A DNA stretch of 64,000 bases from JAAUTT01 sp038213375 (GCA_038213375.1 JBBQTB010000028.1:1-64000); one strand, 5' to 3'. Positions 16,474-26,823 are shown, numbered from the stretch's first letter. The notes: generated by a model from the sequence alone, not told the origin. Numbers and translations: made by a program.

Positions 16474-19400
16474 TTATATTTTTATACCCATAAAAAGAAT
16501 ATCGTCAACTTGTTCCAAATCTCCTTTCCATAGATCGAAGTTCGATTGAACATAGTTGTATTGTTCTTCCATAGGTTTCTCATGGATATCTTTGAGAAGA
16601 TTTTTTAGACGAACCATTTTGAATTTCTTTCCAAGTGGACCTCCAAATTGGTCGGGATAACCATCAGAAAACATATAAATAAGATCTCCTTTTGTTAATT
16701 GAAGTTCAACATTATCAAATATTTTTTCTTCTTTCATCTGTCCACCAATAGAGCTGCGGCTTCCTTTAAAGTATAACTGTTCTCCGTTCTGATAAACAAT
16801 AAACGGACGCATGGCCGATGCAAATCGGGCTAAATAGGTTTGAGTATCAATTTCACAAACAATGATATCCATTCCATCGTTGGGTCTTTCTCCATCAACG
16901 TCTTGATTTAACGTACTCTTCAGTTCATTATCAAGAAGAGTAAGAATGTCAGATGGTTTATGAACATCTGGTCGATTGAAAATATCTTTTAACAAGGTAG
17001 TTCCAATAATTGACATAAAGGCACCAGGCACACCATGCCCGGTGGAGTCGGCACAGACCATGAGAAACTTGGTGGTACCGGGAATTACTTCAAACCAATA
17101 AAAGTCGCCACTAACAATATTGCGAGGTGCGTAATATACGAATGAACCGGTAAAAATGTTTTGCAATTTACGTAGTGAGGGCAAAATGCTTGCCTGAATT
17201 CGCTGGGCGTAATTAATTGAATCGGTAATATCGCGGTTCTTAAGTTCGATTTCATCTTTTTGTTCACGCACTTCCTTAGTACGTTCATCAAGGAGTTTTT
17301 CGAGATATTTCTGAAACTCCTTTTGTTTTCGCTCTCTTACCTGAATAATCAGATAAACACCAATTACTAATGCTATAATAGATAAACCTATAAACCACCA
17401 GGTTTTCCAAAATGGTTTACGTATTTTTAGCTCAAATACAACGGGGGCTATGGCGCATACTCCATCACCATTACATGCTTTAATCTGAAAAGTGTAATTT
17501 CCATCTGTAACCTTACCGTAAATTGCCACTCTGCTTTCGGATGGTTCTGACCAAACCTGATCAAATCCTTCTAACTTATATTGATAGGTAACCTGATCGG
17601 GATTATTATAGTTCAAACCAATGAACTCAACTTTCATACGGTAACCTGCATAAGAATATGGCAGTACGATTATTTTGGAGAGATCATACAGTTTATCATT
17701 TATGATTAATGAGGTAATATTAATCATGGGAGGAGCAATGGTATTAGAATTTTTTGACGGTTCATAAACCACTGGCCCTTCGGTTGTACCAAATAATAGG
17801 CTTCCTTCGTTGCTAACAGAAACGGCGTTAAAGTTTACGTCACCCGGGATATATTCTGTACCAAAAACTTTTATTTGGTTTGTCTTGATATTGATCCTGC
17901 TTAATCCCAGTCTATGGCCAACCCAAATAAACCCATTCTTGTCGGCTGTGACTGAGTAGCAGTAATCAGCTTTTAGCCCTTCTCGTTGTGAGAAGGTATA
18001 AAGAGAGTCTTTTTGAAACTTAAATAAACCGCTTCCATTCGTTCCGGCCCAAATATTACCTTCCACATCCTCGGTAATTGATGTGAAATCCAGTTCACCT
18101 GCATTTCCCTTAATTTTGAGCTGGATTTCATTATTTACATCAACCAGCATATTGCTACGTGTGGCAATCCAGGCTTTTCCTTTGGAGTCCAAATATACCT
18201 GACGGATGTTATTGTGAGGCAATCCTTCTGAAGTAGAAAAATGCTGTTTGCTTTTGTCAGAAATACCATACTTGTAAACCCCATTTTTTGTTGAGACGTA
18301 TATTTCCTGTCCTTTTCCAGTAATGCCATTGATTGAATTTGCTAACGAGTTTTCGTCGTGGCTAAAATTAATTATTCGCTTTGCACCCGAAGCCAGTTGA
18401 TAAATACCGTTTTTTTCGGTTCCAATCCATAAAATCCCTTTTGCATCAACATACAAGGCAGTTACATTATCGTTAGGCAACCCTGATGAATACCCAAAAA
18501 AATCAGATGAAATGGATGCCCCATTCTTTACATGCAATATACCATTTTCACCACCCACCCAATATCCATCATTGTCATAACAAACCGACAGCACGTTTTT
18601 TCCCTGAAGTTTACTTTTGAAATCGTAATTGATAAACGATTCGTTCAAACGATTTGCTAATCCATTGCCATAGGTAGCTACCCAAATATTTCCTTCGCGA
18701 TCCTGAAAGGAACTTTTGATATTATTGATACCTAATCCGTTTATTGAATTGTAGTTAATTACATTCGAAATGATTTTTCCAGTGGGCGAAACAACTTTAA
18801 AAAGTCCTTTTCCAAGGGTTGAGATCCAAATATTCCCTTCTTTATCCTCAAAAACTGATTGGATGTTGGCAAAATCCAGATTTAACAAACTTCCAAAGTT
18901 TTCAACTGTGTATTTGCTATTTCCATTAGGTGTTGCAATGAATATGCCTGCATCTTCCGTACAAATCCAGAAACTATCGCTATTTTTTTTTGATACAATT
19001 CTGGTAACCTTACTTAATGGCAGACCTTCAATTTGACCAATAACTTGAATTTTTTTTGGATCATCGCTGTAGAAATAAATATAAACACCGTCATCTGAAC
19101 CTACTAGCAAATGGTTGTTTTTTGCTAACACAAGAGCATATACTAATTTTCCATTGAAAGGTTCTTTAATAAATGTTTCATTGAATTTTTTGTCAATTTT
19201 GATTAATCCTGAATTTTGACAAGCAGCGATAATATTTCCACTTTTATCTTCAATAATGTCATTGATATTGCCAGTTTCAGTAGAATCGGGTTTGATGATT
19301 TTGGCCCGACTTCCATCAAAAAAAACGATACTTCCGTCGTTATGACCGATCCAAAGATTTTGGTTTTTATCTTTGAAATTAACTCCTGCCTGCGACTCAG

Positions 19401-19644
19401 GTAATGTATCCTTTTGGTTAAAGAAATGGGTAAATCTAAATCCGTCGAACCTGCATAATCCGGTTCCGGTAGATGCCCAAATAAATCCGTTTTTATCCTG
19501 GTTGATGGCGTAAACAAAGGGATGACATATTCCGTTGAGCACACCATACGTCTGAAATTTATAAGATTGGGCACGTGCTGAAGAAAAAGAAGAAAATAAT
19601 AGTAAGAGAGGTAGCACCCATAGAATTAGAGAAACTTTCTTCAT
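16474..19644 (-). CDS. Two-component-type beta-propeller sensor with SpoIIE-like PP2C phosphatase output
   Basis: The 1056-residue protein has a signal peptide (1-25) and then many propeller repeats of the type NIWxGTxGxGLF, up to about residue 640. A Y_Y_Y-like domain follows, then a membrane helix near 750-772 (WWFIGLSIIALVIGVYLIIQV region), a coiled coil and a cytoplasmic SpoIIE/PP2C phosphatase domain. The phosphatase metal-binding pattern is visible: SGDFYWFE, CADSTGHGVPGAFM, DGMDIIVCE and FSDGYPDQFGG. This resembles hybrid sensors of Bacteroidota but with a serine phosphatase instead of a kinase. It is the last gene of the adhesin/PorP operon, 21 bases after its neighbour, so it may relay envelope or substrate state to an anti-sigma/STAS-type target. 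No such target lies in the window. Confidence 0.9.
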   Translation of the reverse strand: MKKVSLILWVLPLLLLFSSFSSARAQSYKFQTYGVLNGICHPFVYAINQDKNGFIWASTGTGLCRFDGFRFTHFFNQKDTLPESQAGVNFKDKNQNLWIGHNDGSIVFFDGSRAKIIKPDSTETGNINDIIEDKSGNIIAACQNSGLIKIDKKFNETFIKEPFNGKLVYALVLAKNNHLLVGSDDGVYIYFYSDDPKKIQVIGQIEGLPLSKVTRIVSKKNSDSFWICTEDAGIFIATPNGNSKYTVENFGSLLNLDFANIQSVFEDKEGNIWISTLGKGLFKVVSPTGKIISNVINYNSINGLGINNIKSSFQDREGNIWVATYGNGLANRLNESFINYDFKSKLQGKNVLSVCYDNDGYWVGGENGILHVKNGASISSDFFGYSSGLPNDNVTALYVDAKGILWIGTEKNGIYQLASGAKRIINFSHDENSLANSINGITGKGQEIYVSTKNGVYKYGISDKSKQHFSTSEGLPHNNIRQVYLDSKGKAWIATRSNMLVDVNNEIQLKIKGNAGELDFTSITEDVEGNIWAGTNGSGLFKFQKDSLYTFSQREGLKADYCYSVTADKNGFIWVGHRLGLSRINIKTNQIKVFGTEYIPGDVNFNAVSVSNEGSLLFGTTEGPVVYEPSKNSNTIAPPMINITSLIINDKLYDLSKIIVLPYSYAGYRMKVEFIGLNYNNPDQVTYQYKLEGFDQVWSEPSESRVAIYGKVTDGNYTFQIKACNGDGVCAIAPVVFELKIRKPFWKTWWFIGLSIIALVIGVYLIIQVRERKQKEFQKYLEKLLDERTKEVREQKDEIELKNRDITDSINYAQRIQASILPSLRKLQNIFTGSFVYYAPRNIVSGDFYWFEVIPGTTKFLMVCADSTGHGVPGAFMSIIGTTLLKDIFNRPDVHKPSDILTLLDNELKSTLNQDVDGERPNDGMDIIVCEIDTQTYLARFASAMRPFIVYQNGEQLYFKGSRSSIGGQMKEEKIFDNVELQLTKGDLIYMFSDGYPDQFGGPLGKKFKMVRLKNLLKDIHEKPMEEQYNYVQSNFDLWKGDLEQVDDILFMGIKI

Positions 19645-19665
19645 TCGGCAATGAATTATTGGTTA

Positions 19666-20640
19666 TTATTTTTTCTTAATCTGCGTAGCCTTGATTTGGT
19701 ATTTATATTTTGGAACGCCTCCAATTGGTACGGTAAAGAATCGTAAAACTTCGTTGTATTGATTTCTCACGTTTATCACCACATTATTATTTTTTACCGC
19801 ATCTCCTTGCTTTTTAATAAATTGAAAATCAAGAGAAGTCTTTTTTTCCTCAGGTTTAATTGCAAATGTTACTTCTTTCCATTCATTATTACCGGAAACT
19901 TCAAAATCCTGTCCTTTACGTGCAACTGAAACAACGCGTATGATTCCGTCAAGATCCCAATCGAAGTTCATCATTTTCACTGCTTCAGTCTGTTCAATAA
20001 TATAAGGGTAGATATGGGAAACCTCATTGGGATTATCCCACATTCGAAAAGAGTATTCATAAGAAAAGGCAAATCCACCTTCGATAGGTTTATTTTCAGA
20101 GCCAGAGGTGCTAAGAAAATAGCGATACATATTTCCATCGTCGCCAGCCACTCCATCACAAATTACTTTGAAAATGTATCCTCCAAATTCTTTAGTAAAC
20201 TCCCCTTCAGTTGGATTAAAAGGTCCAAAGGTATACCAGTTTTTATCATAACGGGGATCGACACCAAATGTTTTTGAGGCCAGCATATTACCACTTTTGT
20301 AATTACCTTTTGGATCGACACCCTGTGCATCGGGATCAGAATATGCCCCTTTTCCACCGTAAACCGAATAAATCATTTTTGTATCGAATACTCCATTTAA
20401 TTCATCAATTTCTCCACCGGTATCCGGATCATATACGCGAACGTAAATTGGGCTCTTGTAGTTTTCAGGAATTAGAAAGAAAAAGGTCTGGGAGAAGTCG
20501 TCGTCTCCCCATGATTTATCGGCCTTTGGGCCAAAAGTCATTAAAAACGGGATGTTCTCATCTACTCCCGGAACCGGCTGTGCGTTTGTGTTTAAATAAC
20601 AAATAAAAAGCAGTGAAATTACAAATGCAAAATGTTTCAT
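19666..20640 (-). CDS. Secreted protein of unknown function (operon member)
   Basis: The 324-residue protein has a signal peptide ending near NTNAQP and no other membrane segment. It is rich in aromatic residues and aspartate. A segment near residues 45-70 (YVRVYDPDTGG) and another near 230 (DGIIRVVSVARKGQDFEVSGN) suggest beta-sandwich folds. I do not recognise a named family. I use the ATG at 20640 (MKHFAF) rather than 20652, because it begins the signal peptide directly. It sits between the PD40-PKD gene (about 90 bases) and the phosphatase sensor (21 bases), so it probably belongs to the same exported-protein operon. Confidence 0.75.
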   Translation of the reverse strand: MKHFAFVISLLFICYLNTNAQPVPGVDENIPFLMTFGPKADKSWGDDDFSQTFFFLIPENYKSPIYVRVYDPDTGGEIDELNGVFDTKMIYSVYGGKGAYSDPDAQGVDPKGNYKSGNMLASKTFGVDPRYDKNWYTFGPFNPTEGEFTKEFGGYIFKVICDGVAGDDGNMYRYFLSTSGSENKPIEGGFAFSYEYSFRMWDNPNEVSHIYPYIIEQTEAVKMMNFDWDLDGIIRVVSVARKGQDFEVSGNNEWKEVTFAIKPEEKKTSLDFQFIKKQGDAVKNNNVVINVRNQYNEVLRFFTVPIGGVPKYKYQIKATQIKKK

Positions 20641-20730
20641 TCTAGTTTCCAATTTTCAAATTAACCTTCCCCTTCATCGAAATAAAATAGTTACAAATAA
20701 AAACTAAATTTTCTGTAATTCAAGTGAGAA

Positions 20731-22146
20731 TTATGGTGAAGATGCATTTTTTATAACAAGATGCCGGAATCTGGCTTCTGTTCTGGTTTGATTATTGGCA
20801 TCAGGTGTTGATGTAATACCAAGAATAACTTTATAAACGCCGGATTCCATAAAAACATGCTTTACTTTTTGTCCAGTGGCAATATGATCATCCCCAAAAT
20901 CCCAATAATAATTTGCTATTGAAAAATTTCGAAGATTAGTTTTTAATGCATCAAATGAAATTTCTTTTCCAACAAAAGAGGTATCCGGACAAGATATAAA
21001 TGGTTGCTCTACATCACGGGCTTCAATAAGAAAAGTGGATTTATTTTCCTGAATCTCATGAGTTAACGAATCAATGACATTAAGTTTAACTGTATAGTCA
21101 CCTGTTGAGACGTAAGCGTGCTCAATTTCGAGTTCTTTGCCTAAATGTTTTGTTCCATCGCCAAACTCCCATTCATACTTAAATGTTGTTGTATCGATAT
21201 TCATCGACCTTGTTTCACTTAAAAGATAGGTATAACTGTTCGTTTCCTGTATTTTAGCGCTATCTAGCAGTGGAAAATTAAACGAAAACTCGTATATATC
21301 TGTTGTTCTTTGACGATTGGATCGGTCCGAGGAGAAATACCCATGCCGGTCAATATTATCAGACCAATAGGCAAAATCATCTTTTGATGAGTTTATTGGC
21401 GATGACAATAGTATTGGTTCTGTCCATTTGCCATTTATTTCTCTGGTAAAATAGATATCAAAGCCACCCAGTCCGCCAGGCCGGTTAGACGCAAAATAGA
21501 GCTTATTATTTTGATAAAACGGAAATTTCTCATCAGACGTTGAATTTATTCGCGAACCTAAATTTTTAGGTCTGCTCCATTGAGTACCCTTTTTGTAGCA
21601 GACATAAAGGTCAAATTTTCCATTCCCTCCCTGACGATTTGATGAAAAAAACAGCATATTGCCATCTGGACTTAGGCATGGTTGAGCCGATTTTGAAGTA
21701 GTTTCATTATACTGGAAAGGTTTTATAGATCCCCATATGTTACCATTAAATGTGGACGTAAAGATACCTTCGTTTATCGGATCACCCAAGGTAAAATAAA
21801 TTTGAGTTCCATCCTTATTAAAAGTCATTGGTCCTTCATGATATTTTGAGTTCAACTCTTTTGAAAAGACGTCCGGATTTCTTTGCCATTTGCCATCCTG
21901 CGATTTTTTGGCAAAATAGAAATCACTCAAAGGTTTACCAGCTGAGTCATATCTGCTTATTAATGCACTTTGAGGGCGATTTGAGCAAAATACTAAGCCA
22001 TTTTTGTAAGGAATTGCGGCATAATCGTCGTATTCGCGGGTATTGAATGGGAGTGGGGAAAAAGTATAAAGTTCCTGAGCCATTATTGCCACAGATGAAA
22101 CAAGCAATAACAAGCAGCTAATCAATAAACCTTTATACATTTTCAT
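20731..22146 (-). CDS. PD40 beta-propeller and PKD-domain secreted protein
   Basis: The 471-residue protein has a signal peptide and about five PD40/TolB-like propeller blades in its first 280 residues (LSPDGNMLFFSSNRQGGNGKFDLY is one). Two PKD domains follow, each with the WEFGDG or WDFGDD core followed by HVFxxxGxYxV. It shares the PD40 domain with PorE-type T9SS envelope proteins, but I see no OmpA-like peptidoglycan-binding domain at the C terminus. It lies between PorP/SprF (11 bases) and the unknown secreted protein. The start is taken at MKMYKG (22146); a frame-matched ATG at 22152 is possible. Confidence 0.82.
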   Translation of the reverse strand: MKMYKGLLISCLLLLVSSVAIMAQELYTFSPLPFNTREYDDYAAIPYKNGLVFCSNRPQSALISRYDSAGKPLSDFYFAKKSQDGKWQRNPDVFSKELNSKYHEGPMTFNKDGTQIYFTLGDPINEGIFTSTFNGNIWGSIKPFQYNETTSKSAQPCLSPDGNMLFFSSNRQGGNGKFDLYVCYKKGTQWSRPKNLGSRINSTSDEKFPFYQNNKLYFASNRPGGLGGFDIYFTREINGKWTEPILLSSPINSSKDDFAYWSDNIDRHGYFSSDRSNRQRTTDIYEFSFNFPLLDSAKIQETNSYTYLLSETRSMNIDTTTFKYEWEFGDGTKHLGKELEIEHAYVSTGDYTVKLNVIDSLTHEIQENKSTFLIEARDVEQPFISCPDTSFVGKEISFDALKTNLRNFSIANYYWDFGDDHIATGQKVKHVFMESGVYKVILGITSTPDANNQTRTEARFRHLVIKNASSP

Positions 22147-22157
22147 TGCCATATAAC

Positions 22158-23078
22158 TTAAAAATATCGGGGGTTAATCGCATTAATTTTATACCGCAAC
22201 TCATACCTGAGAACGATTTCGTGAGAACCACTGCTATATTTGGTCAATGGACCCAATGTAAAATCGTATGAATATCCTAAGCGTAATTGTGTATTTATTT
22301 GAAATTCAAGCAATCCAACAAAAGCTTCTTTTGTCCGGTATGAGGCACCGACCCATAGTAAATCATCTTTAAATAAGATTAAATTACAGTTTAAATCGTA
22401 TTGTATTGGGGAACTCGAATGGAATCTCAATAGGGTGGACGGTTTAACCTTAATGTTATCGTTTATTTTAAAGATGACACCTCCGGTAAGTAGAAAATTA
22501 TAGTTTTTTATATCATTATAGGGTTTGAAGCCATTTCCTGAACTTTCTTCGCGGTAGCTCAGCAATGCAGGAATGGACAATCCTGCAAAAAATTTATCGT
22601 TGTAATAGTAGGTGCCAAAACCAAAATTTGGAAGATAGGTTACTGTTCCGGTTTGATTAAAAGAAGGATCATCCTTTTGAGGCAGATTGACTTTGCTTAA
22701 GTTCTGTTTTAGAACTTCCATGCCTGCTTTAAACCCGAAAGATAGCCTTCCGGTTCCTAATCTGACACGGTAGGCATAATTTCCAAAAATACTCAGATTA
22801 TTGGTTACTCCTATTCGCTCATCCAAAAACTGAAGTCCAAATGCAACCGTTTTACTTTTGGATGGCATATGGGCATTAAACGAAGTAGTCGTTGGAGCTC
22901 CTTCAAAACCAACCCATTGCCAACGTTGTGATAATAATAAGCTCACAACTTCCCTGCTGCCTGCATATGCCGGATTAATTGCCAGACCATTCATCATATA
23001 TTGGCTATATATAGGGAAATGCTGTGCGTTCAGGGCTAATGAACAAAAAAATAACACTATGGAGGCAAGGTTTCGCAT
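22158..23078 (-). CDS. PorP/SprF family type IX secretion membrane protein
   Basis: The 306-residue protein starts with a signal peptide ending at ALNAQ. It then shows the family opening FPIYSQYMMNGLAINPAYAGSRE and a beta-barrel pattern to the end (WQWVGFEGAPTT early on). PorP/SprF paralogues pair with one specific adhesin carrying a type B T9SS C-terminal domain and are needed to expose or anchor it. Here that partner ends two bases upstream, which makes a dedicated pair very likely. Confidence 0.92.
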   Translation of the reverse strand: MRNLASIVLFFCSLALNAQHFPIYSQYMMNGLAINPAYAGSREVVSLLLSQRWQWVGFEGAPTTTSFNAHMPSKSKTVAFGLQFLDERIGVTNNLSIFGNYAYRVRLGTGRLSFGFKAGMEVLKQNLSKVNLPQKDDPSFNQTGTVTYLPNFGFGTYYYNDKFFAGLSIPALLSYREESSGNGFKPYNDIKNYNFLLTGGVIFKINDNIKVKPSTLLRFHSSSPIQYDLNCNLILFKDDLLWVGASYRTKEAFVGLLEFQINTQLRLGYSYDFTLGPLTKYSSGSHEIVLRYELRYKINAINPRYF

Positions 23079-23079
23079 A

Positions 23080-26000
23080 TTATCGTTTCATCATTACAAA
23101 GCCTTTATATTCTCTTGATATGCTATTTTTTTTATTTATTGTTAAGACGTAAAAATAGGTGTCTTCTGCCAAATCCCCTTCATTTTGGTTCTTACCATCC
23201 CAAATTGGCAATCCCAAATCAGTATAAGGCATTATATTTTTTTTATCCTTAAGTCTATTGTTTTTTATATTGGACGAATATACTATACCACCCCATCGGT
23301 TAAGTATTTTAAGTTCCCAATTATCTCCTAAATTCTCATCAAGATTTTGCAACCCTTTCACGATGAAATAGTCATTTTTACCATCACCATTTGGTGAAAA
23401 CCCATTATATCGTCCAATATCTTTTATGGCGATAGTGAAGGAGTCGATACTGCTTGGGCAAGCTTTATTTGTGGTAATGATCCATTGTAGCTTATAAGTA
23501 ATTTCCGGAGCGGGGAATGTAACTTTGGCTGTAGTATTGGTTATGTATTCGGGCTGAGGATTGTACCCAACAAGAGTCCAAACGCCTCTGCCTAATTTAG
23601 GTTTTGGAGCGATAAGGGTATAGGTAAAATCAAAAGTAATAGAAGTGTCTCTAAGCGTTCCTCCTGAAATTGGTCGGGCAAAAGCCTTCACGTCAAGGCG
23701 TCCTGTTGTGCTTGAATCTGCGCAACAATCGTGAAGACCGGAATAGACCTTGCGTCTAAATGTAGTTATTAATGAGTCGTTTACAATGGGCAATTTGTGA
23801 GGCTGGTAATCGGGCTTATCAACAACTGCATCTTTCCAACTACCGTTTGCGGGCTTGTATCCCCAAACAAATTTATATTTTTTATCGCCTCCGGCTAAAC
23901 CAGAATTCCCTTTTATAAGTGACAGGGTTGAATCATTACAAACAGCATTATCACCGCTTATAATATTATTACTGATAGCGGGTAATACGTTGATTGTCAT
24001 TTTTGCCGTATCTTTACAAACATCGTCAGAAGAAATCACTATCCTTCTAAAATAGGAAGTGTCCTTGAGAACTTCTGGTTGCAATAATGAATCAATCGAT
24101 GCCAGAGACCATGTCTTGCTGTTATTAATCCGCTGAATCCATTGGTATTTATAAGGTTTTATTCCGCCAAATAAAATATAATTTTTACGCGGCCCCAGGC
24201 TATTTGGTTGTTGATTGATGCAGAGGGTAGTATCTTTTGAAATACTATCGTTTCTGAATTTTGGTTGAATGAAAAAGGAAATCGTATTGCTTGAATCTTT
24301 ACAACAATCATATAATCCTGATCTTACTACTCGTTTGAAAGATGCAGCAACACTCAATTTACTATCCGGATATTTACTAATTTCGCTTGAATTTGAAATT
24401 GAATCCCATGGAACTTTATTATTAGGGCTTTTTATCCACTGGTAACGATAAGATTCAGTTCCTCCTGCTGGCAGTGAATTGACGAATGGATTTGGAGAAG
24501 TTTCTTCACAAATAACGGATTGAGAAGAGAGAATAGTATTGTTCCTTATTTTCGGCCATACCTTAACCAAAAAGGACTTGGAAGTATCTTTACATACACT
24601 GTTTAGACCTGAATACGCAATTCGCCGGTAATATATTGATTGTGGTAATAATCCTGGATTTAAATTAACATTTAGATTGGAACTATCTATTTGGAGCGAC
24701 CAGCTCAGGGCATCTTCACTTTTTTCCCAACGATAGGAATACTTGCCAGATTTTCCACCTATTGGAATAGTTCCACTTATTTGTTTTGATGCGGTGCCGT
24801 TGCAAATTTCCTGACGGTTCCAGACGCCTAGATTAACCCATATTGAATCATTTTTCAAGATGGGATGCACAATGATGGTTGCTGTAATTGTATCCTTGCA
24901 AATCGAAGATGATACTATCCGGTGATAATAGGTTGTATCGCTGATATTTGTAGATGTATTGTAGGTTTGTAAGTAATCTTTTAATGTATTAGGATTATTA
25001 CCATCAACCCATACAGCACGTGGCTTATGTGTTTTCCAAAAATAGGTAGGCGAAGGATCTCCCTGTCGTGTTGCGGATCCACCAATAAGTTGAACGGGTG
25101 TTTGTCCGGAACAAATTTCATTATAGTTAGGGTTAACAGTATTATTCTTTATCTGGGGAATAACTTTAACTAACATAACCTTACTGGTGTCAATTATATC
25201 GACATCAACCCCTGAGGCATTTTTTTTTGTAGTTTTAACAATTCGCCGAAAATAGGTGCTATCATTTAGTGCAGGCGCAGTGTAGTTTTGTGAATTATAA
25301 CCCAGTATATTGGTCCATGCTAGTATGTTGTATTTTCTTTTTTGCCATATATAGATATAATTACCATTACCACCTCTGGGAGTGCTTCCTACTATCAATT
25401 TTGAAGGCTGCCCGTAACAAATGGTATGCGGTTCTCCAATAAGATTATACAAAAATCCGTTTAATACGGGGTTTAATCCATTTAATGAATAACCTGCTGA
25501 TGCTTTTGTAGTTAACACACAACTACCTGTTTTGTAATCGCCTTTTTGTCCGCCAAGCGTGTCCAGCGTACCGGTAATAGGAGTTGTAAACCACACTAAA
25601 CCACCGCCGCCGCCGCCGCCTTGACCCCAGCAATAAATGCCATTATTACCCCCTCCGTAACCGCCTTTCACTTGCGCCTTTAAAGTACCAAATACTTTTT
25701 CGGCAGAAATTAAAATATTTCCTGCACCACCACCACCACCAGTTCCAGCATCATTGTTTGCAAAAAGAGTAACATCTTCACCATTTGCTTTAATGATATA
25801 TTGATTGAGTGGATTTTTTAAATACCTGGTAAAAATAAATACGATACCTCCACCATTACCGCCTTTGGCTGAGGTGGATCCAACGGGAAAGGTTCCACTT
25901 CCTCCACCACCACCCAAAAATATTCGATCTTTATGGGCATAATCCATTCCATTGAAATAGTCGTTTAGACTCATCCCCGCCTCGCCACCCGTTTTATTAG

Positions 26001-26754
26001 TCGGATCAGTACAAGAATTGTTCATTTTATTGCCATTGCTTCCCTGACCCACGCCGCCACCGCCACCGCCACCGGCATACAACCCATTTCCACCGCCACC
26101 GCCATTAATCAAAAAGCCTTTCCCATAAGGTATATTAAAGTATTGTCCTACAATCCCTTCACCTTTTTTTCCGGCAACCGGATTTGTATAATATCTAACT
26201 CCAAAACCACATGTGCCGGTATATTGAATAGGATCAGCCCCTTTAAAACCTTTTCCGGAAACATCAATATCAGCGCCTAATTCCAGCGTGTCCATCACAA
26301 AAAATGAGACGATTCCGCCCGAGTTACCATCCCATGGGAGACAAGTTAATGGACCTGTAACTTTTGCGGAATTATAACTTGGCACCTTTACTAATTGAAT
26401 TGCTTCGCCCGAATCATAATTGTTTAAAAATTTAGTGGTAAAAACAATCAATCCTGTGAAAATATTAACCGTGGAAACCTGTATAAATTCGTATTTACCT
26501 GCCCCGTTGATTAAATCAATGAAATTATTGGTGGTGTCGATTTTAGCGCCTTTCATTTGAATGATCAGCACAGTATCACCAGCCACAAAGTTTGCAGGAG
26601 CATCAATAACTACGCGGTCTTTTAGTACATTATCTATGGTTGTTACTTTCCCATACTTATTGATTATTCCGGAAAGAGAAGTTTGGGAAAATCCGTTAAT
26701 ATGAAAAATAGCTGAAACTAATACAACTATATATAACTTAACATATGTTTTCAA
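23080..26754 (-). CDS. Giant glycine-rich adhesin with type B T9SS sorting domain (gliding-motility CTD)
   Basis: The product is about 1,224 residues. The frame has no ATG near its front. I place the start at the TTG at 26754, which gives a signal peptide MKTYVKLYIVVLV...GFSQ; a TTG at 26787 is the alternative. After an N-terminal region come glycine-rich tracts (GGGGGG, repeated up to about residue 420). About seven repeats of about 90-110 residues follow, each with ICxG/CxD cysteines, YxYxWxxS and YYRRIV-like motifs. The C terminus is a CHU_C/type B domain: FSPNGDGKND, LKILNRWGGIVY and a final YKGFVMMKR. Such proteins are exported by T9SS and held at the surface with a PorP/SprF partner, which is the next gene. 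Confidence 0.9.
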   Translation of the reverse strand: MKTYVKLYIVVLVSAIFHINGFSQTSLSGIINKYGKVTTIDNVLKDRVVIDAPANFVAGDTVLIIQMKGAKIDTTNNFIDLINGAGKYEFIQVSTVNIFTGLIVFTTKFLNNYDSGEAIQLVKVPSYNSAKVTGPLTCLPWDGNSGGIVSFFVMDTLELGADIDVSGKGFKGADPIQYTGTCGFGVRYYTNPVAGKKGEGIVGQYFNIPYGKGFLINGGGGGNGLYAGGGGGGGVGQGSNGNKMNNSCTDPTNKTGGEAGMSLNDYFNGMDYAHKDRIFLGGGGGSGTFPVGSTSAKGGNGGGIVFIFTRYLKNPLNQYIIKANGEDVTLFANNDAGTGGGGGAGNILISAEKVFGTLKAQVKGGYGGGNNGIYCWGQGGGGGGGLVWFTTPITGTLDTLGGQKGDYKTGSCVLTTKASAGYSLNGLNPVLNGFLYNLIGEPHTICYGQPSKLIVGSTPRGGNGNYIYIWQKRKYNILAWTNILGYNSQNYTAPALNDSTYFRRIVKTTKKNASGVDVDIIDTSKVMLVKVIPQIKNNTVNPNYNEICSGQTPVQLIGGSATRQGDPSPTYFWKTHKPRAVWVDGNNPNTLKDYLQTYNTSTNISDTTYYHRIVSSSICKDTITATIIVHPILKNDSIWVNLGVWNRQEICNGTASKQISGTIPIGGKSGKYSYRWEKSEDALSWSLQIDSSNLNVNLNPGLLPQSIYYRRIAYSGLNSVCKDTSKSFLVKVWPKIRNNTILSSQSVICEETSPNPFVNSLPAGGTESYRYQWIKSPNNKVPWDSISNSSEISKYPDSKLSVAASFKRVVRSGLYDCCKDSSNTISFFIQPKFRNDSISKDTTLCINQQPNSLGPRKNYILFGGIKPYKYQWIQRINNSKTWSLASIDSLLQPEVLKDTSYFRRIVISSDDVCKDTAKMTINVLPAISNNIISGDNAVCNDSTLSLIKGNSGLAGGDKKYKFVWGYKPANGSWKDAVVDKPDYQPHKLPIVNDSLITTFRRKVYSGLHDCCADSSTTGRLDVKAFARPISGGTLRDTSITFDFTYTLIAPKPKLGRGVWTLVGYNPQPEYITNTTAKVTFPAPEITYKLQWIITTNKACPSSIDSFTIAIKDIGRYNGFSPNGDGKNDYFIVKGLQNLDENLGDNWELKILNRWGGIVYSSNIKNNRLKDKKNIMPYTDLGLPIWDGKNQNEGDLAEDTYFYVLTINKKNSISREYKGFVMMKR

Positions 26755-26794
26755 GTAAATCAAGGTAATAAACTTGTCGGTTTTCAATAGATAG

Positions 26795-26823
26795 CAAATA
26801 TAAAAAATATATTATATATTCAA
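26795..26823 (-). promoter_or_regulatory. Bacteroidota-type promoter of the adhesin operon
   Basis: On the minus strand TATATTTG (26802 down to 26795) fits the TAnnTTTG -7 box, and TTG (26823-26821) lies 18 bases upstream. Transcription would start near 26789. That leaves a leader of about 35 bases before the TTG at 26754 but almost none before the TTG at 26787, which supports the inner start. Confidence 0.55.

Noticed and set aside
25590..26110. Runs of CCGCCG/CCACCA triplets that look like a tandem repeat or CRISPR-like structure.
   Set aside because: They are in frame in the adhesin gene and encode poly-glycine on the minus strand.
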